A DNA stretch of 64,000 nucleotides, taken from contig CDMY01000553.1 in assembly GCA_001179505.1 (NCBI GenBank), forward strand, positions 103,235-167,234, written 5' to 3'. This DNA comes from Vitrella brassicaformis (lineage: Eukaryota; Sar; Vitrellaceae). The position numbers were made by a program, and so were the translations under genes. Positions 58,648 to 64,000 of this stretch are shown one piece after another. The first letter of the stretch is position 1; each line of letters starts with the position of its first letter. Below the pieces are notes generated by a model, which was not told where the DNA came from, made no database searches, and saw only the letters and a list, made by a program, of their open reading frames with translations.

Positions 58648-60591
58648 TCAGTTGTCCTGTTCGCCCTCGCCCTCGTCGAGTTTGGGTGCCAGGTAGAAGC
58701 ACAGGCTGCCGGCGTTGTCACGGTTGTCCAGCAACGTGTACTTGACGCGCACAGGGGTGCCCTCGTTCATGCCTACACACACACATGGATGGATGGATGG
58801 ATGGGTGCGTGTGGAGTTCATTGCAGGCACACGTGGCGTGTGCTCACTGAGTTCGACGAAGTCCGTGAGGGGTGTGGCACGTGTGAAGTAGTTGAGGTAC
58901 CGCAGGGCGAACGACAACTCGACCGCCTCCTTGACCACAACCGTCACGTTCTCGGATTGCTGAACAGACGTCCACACAACACCATGCACCAGTGTGTGTG
59001 TGTGTGTGTGTGGAGTGGGGACGGTCCATTTGAATCTCACGTTTTCGTCCTTCTTGGCCTTCTTGGGTTTGAGGAAGACCTCCCCCTCGCCGACGTCGCC
59101 CTGGACCGAAAACGTGATGCCGTTCCTATTGCACGATATCTTGACTGAAGGAACGAATCACACCAGACACACCAGACAGACAGACAGACAGAGAGACAGA
59201 CAGAGCGAGCGTGGTGGGCATGTAGGTCTATGAGCGTGGTGTGTGGTGTGTGTTGTGTCGATTCCGTCTGACTGGTGTCGCCGAATCCCGCCATGTCCCT
59301 GCAGATGCGCTGGAAGTCGCTGGCGGGTATCTTGGCGGTGCACTGGTAGTCGGTGTCCTGAGGGAGGCCGAGCTGCTCGGTCTCGATGTCCATGAGCTTC
59401 ATCTTGATGCGGCTGCTGCGGTCGGGCTTCCAGCTGTCCTTGCGGATTTTCTCGTCCACGTTGGCCAGGGTCTCCTTCTCGTCGTCATCGCCGTCATCTA
59501 GGTCGTCGTCGTCGTCAAACTCCAACTCGTTCGTCTCTGCACGCACGCACAGACGGACACACATCAATGTCACACCCATGTGTGCCGCGTCTTGTTTCTC
59601 TCTCCCTCGCTGTGTATGTGTGGGGGGGTGTGATGCGATGCGCACGGACGCACCTCCGTCCTCCATCTTGACGTCTTTGGTGCTGGGCTTGCTCTTGCCC
59701 TCGTCCTCATCCATCTTGTCCTCCTCCTACAACACAACACAACACAACACAACACACACAGGAATCAAGCGCCCATAAACAAATCGGCGCCCGCTCCCGT
59801 GTCGACCCGTCCGTCCATCTTACTTTCTCGTCGGCATCCTCGTCCTTGACATCGTCGTCCTCGTCCTTCTCGTCCTCGCCGTCCTCACCCTTGTCCTTCT
59901 TGGCCTTCTTCTTGCCGCCCCCCGTTTTGCTCACGGTCGGCTTCTTGCGGCAGTCCTTCTTCTTGTCGGCCTCTATCTGCCGCAGCCTGGCGCGCACCAG
60001 CTGGCTCGGGGTGTCGAAAACGAACTCCACGTAGTCGGTGTCGGGGTGGGCCAGGAGCGTCAAGCGGTCCTCGCTGCCCATCAGACGCAGGATCTTGGTC
60101 ACGTTGGCCATGCTGCTCACACACACGCACACACACACACACAGAGGGAGAGGGATGGGCGTGTGCAATGTTCGAATGCGAGTGTGGGTGTCGGTTTGGT
60201 GTTGTGTGTGTGGGTGGTGTGTGTGGTGTGGTGTGGTGTGGTGTGGTGTGTGTGGTGCGGTCACCGACATACTTGAATCCGAGGACGTATTCCTTGTCGC
60301 ATCTATAGCGTTTGAAGCAGGAGGATGAGTCCATGGCGTTCATCTCCAACACTACCAGCGACACGTGGCTGCTGTCCATCGCCTGCAAACGGATCCCAGT
60401 CGAACCTGCACAAAACACACACACGCACACACACACACACACATACCCACACGCACATTTCGCAAGTGTGTGTGGAATTGTCCCTCCCGCTGCTGCTCAC
60501 TGAGCGTGAAGTTGACGTCGGTGCACAGCTCCTTGACCGCATCGAAGATCTTCTTCAGGATGACGCCCTGCGATATGACCGCCTCGAACAT
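58648..60591 (-). CDS. PCNA: PCNA (DNA sliding clamp) with large acidic insertion
   Basis: Replication sliding clamp. The start at 60591 gives MFEAVISQGVILKKIFDAVK; the next exon has GIRLQAMDSSHVSLVVLEMN (centre motif AMDSSHVSL), then FKRYRCDKEYVLGF and VTKILRLMGSEDRLTLLAHP. After DYVEFVFDTPSQ, where other PCNAs have only a few residues, about 125 extra residues appear. These are Lys-rich, then Asp/Glu-rich, spread over several exons (about 59990 down to 59410). The normal fold then resumes with SRIKMKLMDIETEQLGLPQD (interdomain connector loop), DFQRICRDMAGFGDT, VKISCNRNGITFSVQGDVGE, LSFALRYLNYFTRATPL and SLCFYLAPKLDEGEGEQDN, with a stop at 58648. A smaller Lys-rich insertion (LKPKKAKKDEN) follows the GITFS strand. 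Total about 400 residues against the usual 260. About eight exons. Confidence 0.93.
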
Positions 60592-61302
60592 GATGCTGCT
60601 GCGGCTGCTACTGCAGGGCTGCCCGAGGAAACGCCACCGGCAGATGCACAATGACCGATGACACGATCGCTACTGCGAATTCGCCACAAAACGAAGTGGC
60701 CGGGAAGGAAAGATGCGAGCTTCAAGCACGGAAGTGAAGCGTGAAAGATCGTGTGTGGACAGTCGCTATACAATGACAGACAGTCAATACAGCATACATC
60801 ACCTAGATGGGGCACTCACTCTTCCCATTGCACTCGATGTCTGCGTGGCGATGGCCAAGATGTGCGACCTGAGTCCCTGAGTCGGCCTCTGCAGAGGAAA
60901 CCCAGTAACTCAAAGAGCACACCGCACCGATACCCACACACACATCACCAAGGGTGCCAACCACACAGACAGCCATCAACCATCGACCTGATCCTGAGGC
61001 TGGCGTATGTCTGTGGCCGTCTTTTTGCACGTCGCACCTCCCGGAGTTCTTTACCACCCCTGGTAATGGGACAAAGAACGCCAGCAGGATGATGTGCACT
61101 AAGGCCAGCCCCAGACAAACACCCACCTCGTTGTTTTGGATAAGAAAAGAGGACAAGCACACACATCAGCCTCTCCACTCAGCACACCCATGCCATCCAT
61201 TTCATTCAATGGATAATTGACATCAGCGAAAACTGCACATTCAGCCAGCCAGCCGTCATCGACAATAAACAAAACACCACTTATCCAACCTCCCCATCTT
61301 AT
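60592..61302. other. Region between PCNA and the coiled-coil gene; possible small membrane-protein ORF
   Basis: This holds the PCNA promoter. A minus-strand ORF (61162-60803, 119 codons) has two hydrophobic stretches (VCLGLALVHIILLAFFVPLP; LMAVCVVGTLGDVCVGIGAV) and could be a small membrane protein, but I recognise no family and cannot exclude chance or missing exons. Confidence 0.3.
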
Positions 61303-62607
61303 CTACCCCACCGCCACAAATCGCCTTGGCAGCGCCTGTGGGTCGCTCGTCCCGCCGACCCCGCCCTGCACAGCCCCGCCCTCCTGAAGAGCGGCGGCAA
61401 ACGGCGACGTGATGTTGGGCGTCGGTGGCACGAAAGAGACGTTACGCGCCTGGGTGTGGCTGGAGTGGTCTGATGCAAGGGAGGGGAGGGAGGGGACGGG
61501 TGGCGGGAAGGCAGAGAGGCCTGACGGGCCCGAGGGGCCGGGCGGGGAGCGGGGGGGAGGGCTCCTGTTCGACTTGGGTCTGTAGCCGCACCCGGTTAGG
61601 GTACACCAGATGGAGAAGACCTGGTCCATGAAGGGGGCTGAATGAAACACACACACGTTCACATGGACAACAGTGTAGTTGGCGATAGGTGTGTTGCGTG
61701 GATGGCTTCGTGAGTGTGAGTGAGTGAGCCTCCAGACATACCTGTCGGGTCGAGGATGGACGGCTCGTTGAAGTCGGCTGGGTCCTCGTCAGCCGAATCT
61801 AACTCTGCGACCTGCTTACGACACTTGACCACCTGGATGAACACAACACACAAGACAGCACAGAGCCTTGGCTTTGTCGCGTGGTCGTGTTTCCTGCCGT
61901 CAGCGATATATACCCACCCGCTCATAGAGGTTTGCGAGTCGAAGGCTGTACAGTCGCGCGTGGCCGCTGTGGCGAGCACCGCACGGAACACACTCACACT
62001 CCTGGAAAGAAAGAACAAACGCCATACCCACCCACCCCATGAGCAGGCGTCCCTCTCTCCCTCCCTCCCCTGTGCTTTCCCCCAGTAAGCAGGCCTAGCG
62101 TACCATCCTCTGCAGCTCCTGGTCGATGGCCAGCGACTCCCGCTCCAGACGAGCGACCTCCAGATGGATGGAGGCCATGTCCGGGGCCGCCCGGGGGGTA
62201 ATGCTGCTGCCGAGTGGGCTGTTGCTGCAGTCGTGGCTGTCGCAGCCGTCATGGCTCGCTGTCCTGGCACTCAAGGCGCTGCAGTCACCGGTCATGTTCT
62301 GGGTGTCGGGGTCCCACAACCACCGCAACTGCGCAAAAGGAGCAGACAGAAGAAAGATAAAGGGTGCCTTCTCCCTTTGTAGTCAAGTCAGCAGAGTGCC
62401 GAATGTGTGCGCTTACGCACCTCTGCCTCGACCTTACACAGAGCCGCCTCGAAGGAGCGCAACTGGCCCTCCTGAGCAGAGAGCGAAAAAGCGATACAGT
62501 AAGAACGTGCCTGTGCACTTCTGCTGTTTGTCGCTTACCACGTGTTGCGCGAGAGCGTGATATTTTTGCTCCTGCCTGTCCTCCGTCACCAAGCCCTCGG
62601 ATTTCAT
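61303..62607 (-). CDS. Unknown coiled-coil protein
   Basis: Not recognised. The minus-strand start at 62607 gives MKSEGLVTEDRQEQKYHALA. The following short exons form helices with heptad character (EGQLRSFEAALCKVEAEVRK; HLEVARLERESLAIDQELQR). Next comes a small Cys pair exon (ECECVPCGARHSGHARLYSL) joined to RLANLYERVVKCRKQVAELD, an acidic stretch (DSADEDPADFNEP) and a last exon rich in Pro/Ser ending RRFVAVG at 61303. The CxCxxC followed by HxxH-like residues might be a degenerate metal site. The pattern of a coiled coil with a disordered Pro-rich tail suggests a scaffold, but no function can be assigned. Confidence 0.5.
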
Positions 62608-62833
62608 TGTCGCTTCAACCAACGCCGAAAAAGATCACAGGAATGCAATGCTATCAAAAGAGCAGGGAGGGGCGCTACAAACAACCACGGTTCCTGAGGG
62701 AAATGGATCGGGTTAAAGCTCGCAATCGCATGCAAGACGCCCCCTTCTGCCCCCTTCAACGCTCTCTGCCCCGATGGTATTTGCAATGAATTGTGGATGA
62801 TGTAGGGCGGGCGACTCCACTCCCATTGCGAAG

Positions 62834-64000
62834 ATGCAGAGCTACGCTGTGGGATTCACCGTGCACGATGCCGAGGGCCTCGTCACGAAGCGCGGGACGA
62901 TTGATCCGGTAAGCGCATGGAAGGCTGATCACGTTTCTATCTCCGTGTCGTATGCGTGCCAGCTGGTGGTGGTGCGGTGCTGCGGCCGGGAATATCGCAC
63001 CGAAGTGAAACGGTAAGCACCTTCCCACATGGCTGGCTCGATAACACCAGCCATCTTGCTGTCTTGATCTTCTGCCGCCACCATCTATTTGTCTGCATTC
63101 AGCGGCAAAGCGTCTGTAGTGAGTTGGGATGAGAAGTTCATCTGGTCTCACATGCCCCTCACCCGAGAGGTCACAAAAGGAGAGACAAAGGAAATCTGAG
63201 ACTCAGTGCCACGCGCCTCTACATTCATTTGGTGTCTGTGCAGGAGTGGGAGACGGCATTCATCGAGTTTGAAGTGCAGGTGATGTCAATGCATTCCGTG
63301 GCATGTCAAGCGAGGCACTCACTCCTGCGCGCATCCGTCCATCAAACTTTCTCTCAGGATGCGAATTCCTTCTGGCGCAACGATGTCGTCGGCATCGCAT
63401 CCATACAACGTACGTATTCGCTGGATGGGTATTCAGATCGACTGACTGGTGAGGTCTCGTCTTTCTCTCTGTGTCAGTTGTGTTGGTGAATCGGCGTCCC
63501 TCTCACCAAGTGCGACGGAGGCGGCTGTCCCTGTTCGACATCGAAGACACCGCCAAGAAAAGAGTGAGATGCCTAGCATAGGCCTCTCGCTGCCACTCGG
63601 ATTGTTGGTCATTTATGCCAGGGCACGCTGACCGTGACTGTCTTCGCGTGTGAGCCAGGCCAGAGCCCCCCAAATGCCGAGATTAGACAGTTCGAGTGAG
63701 GGAAAGAAAGACGCTCCCGAAAGGGCTGGACAGAAAGGCTTTGCATTGGTCTCTTGTTGGTTTGGTGCTGTCAGCGACTCTGGTGAGGTGCCTGAAGAGT
63801 CCTTTGAGGACCTCAGAAAATTTGTGCTCGGGCGACAACGTGAGCAGTGAGAGCGCTCTGAGACGCCTCACATCCTACCTACATTCTATGGATGTCTGTC
63901 TTCAGGTAAGGAATTGGATGCGACTGGAAAGCCCTACCATCTGTTCGTCACCGTGACGAGGATTGAAGACCTGCCCCTCACGCCAGCTGGAGGTCAGCTG
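62834..64000 (+). CDS. C2-domain protein, possibly ferlin-like (5' part only)
   Basis: The start at 62834 gives MQSYAVGFTVHDAEGLVTKR, which looks like the first beta-strands of a C2 domain. The next exons give LVVVRCCGREYRTEVKR, KASVVSWDEKFIWSHMPLTR, EWETAFIEFEVQ, DANSFWRNDVVGIASIQ and a basic stretch (RRLSLFDIEDTAKK), and then GTLTVTVFACEPGQSPPNAE, a possible second domain start. The order (strand, WDEKFIW, FEV, D...RNDVVG) is that of a C2 domain. A C2 at the very N-terminus without a leader is consistent with ferlins, which are membrane-fusion proteins of secretory organelles in apicomplexans. The gene runs off the window, so family assignment is tentative. Confidence 0.45.

Noticed and set aside
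58210-59148. 312-codon open frame on the plus strand
   Set aside because: It is antisense to the PCNA C-terminal exons and its sequence is translated repeat and antisense PCNA. The PCNA reading is far stronger.

Overview
The window is nuclear DNA from a eukaryote with compact, intron-rich genes of moderately high GC. Exons are short to medium and most introns are roughly 60-120 bp. I infer a photosynthetic alveolate, most likely a chromerid alga (Vitrella-like). The reasons are: a secreted protein with CPW-WPC modules (an apicomplexan/chromerid family); a pheophorbide a oxygenase-type enzyme with a signal-peptide-plus-transit leader, as expected for a secondary plastid; TTTAGGG-type telomere-like motifs scattered between genes; and an apicomplexan-like beta-tubulin. 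The species name is inference. Nothing bacterial, viral or transposon-derived was recognised.

Layout, left to right. 0.9-1.5 kb: TspO/MBR membrane protein (-). 2.4-5.2 kb: secreted CPW-WPC protein (+). 6.3-8.4 kb: beta-tubulin (+), eight exons resolved to the base. 9.9-11.4 kb: proteasome beta-5 subunit (-). 11.7-13.7 kb: unknown protein (+). 14.2-18.1 kb: secreted two-domain fasciclin (FAS1) protein (+). 19.0-20.3 kb: E2F-like transcription factor (-), divergent from a 12 kb EPG5-like autophagy tether (+, 20.6-32.6 kb) that contains one 300-N gap. 33.1-34.9 kb: unknown protein with an acidic tail (+). 35.6-38.1 kb: CLP1 RNA 5'-kinase (+). 39.2-40.1 kb: unknown (-), followed by a second 300-N gap flanked by a telomere-motif repeat. 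41.2-42.9 kb: PUB-CAP fusion protein (-), head to head with a ZP-domain-like membrane protein (+, 43.1-44.9 kb). 45.0-46.4 kb: FkbM-like methyltransferase (-). 46.6-49.2 kb: pheophorbide a oxygenase-like Rieske enzyme (-), head to head with a large multi-membrane receptor with a GABA-B/ANF-type ligand-binding domain (+, 49.4-57.6 kb). 58.6-60.6 kb: PCNA with a large acidic insertion (-). 61.3-62.6 kb: coiled-coil protein (-). From 62.8 kb: a C2-domain (possibly ferlin-like) gene (+), cut by the window edge.

There is no operon logic. The set mixes housekeeping genes (tubulin, proteasome, PCNA, CLP1, EPG5, E2F) with secreted or surface proteins (CPW-WPC, FAS1, ZP-like, receptor). The most interesting points are: (1) a recurring intron design, CA-rich near the donor and UG-rich near the acceptor, that could fold the two splice sites together; (2) a PUB domain and a CAP/SCP domain read through in one exon; (3) PCNA with about 125 extra charged residues next to the interdomain connector loop; (4) a ZP-like module in an alga; (5) a receptor joining an ANF-type ligand domain, Cys-rich repeats and a multi-pass membrane region; (6) telomere-like motifs 50-150 bp upstream of several start codons. 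Exon borders are given to the base only where I checked frames; elsewhere the gene span is approximate.
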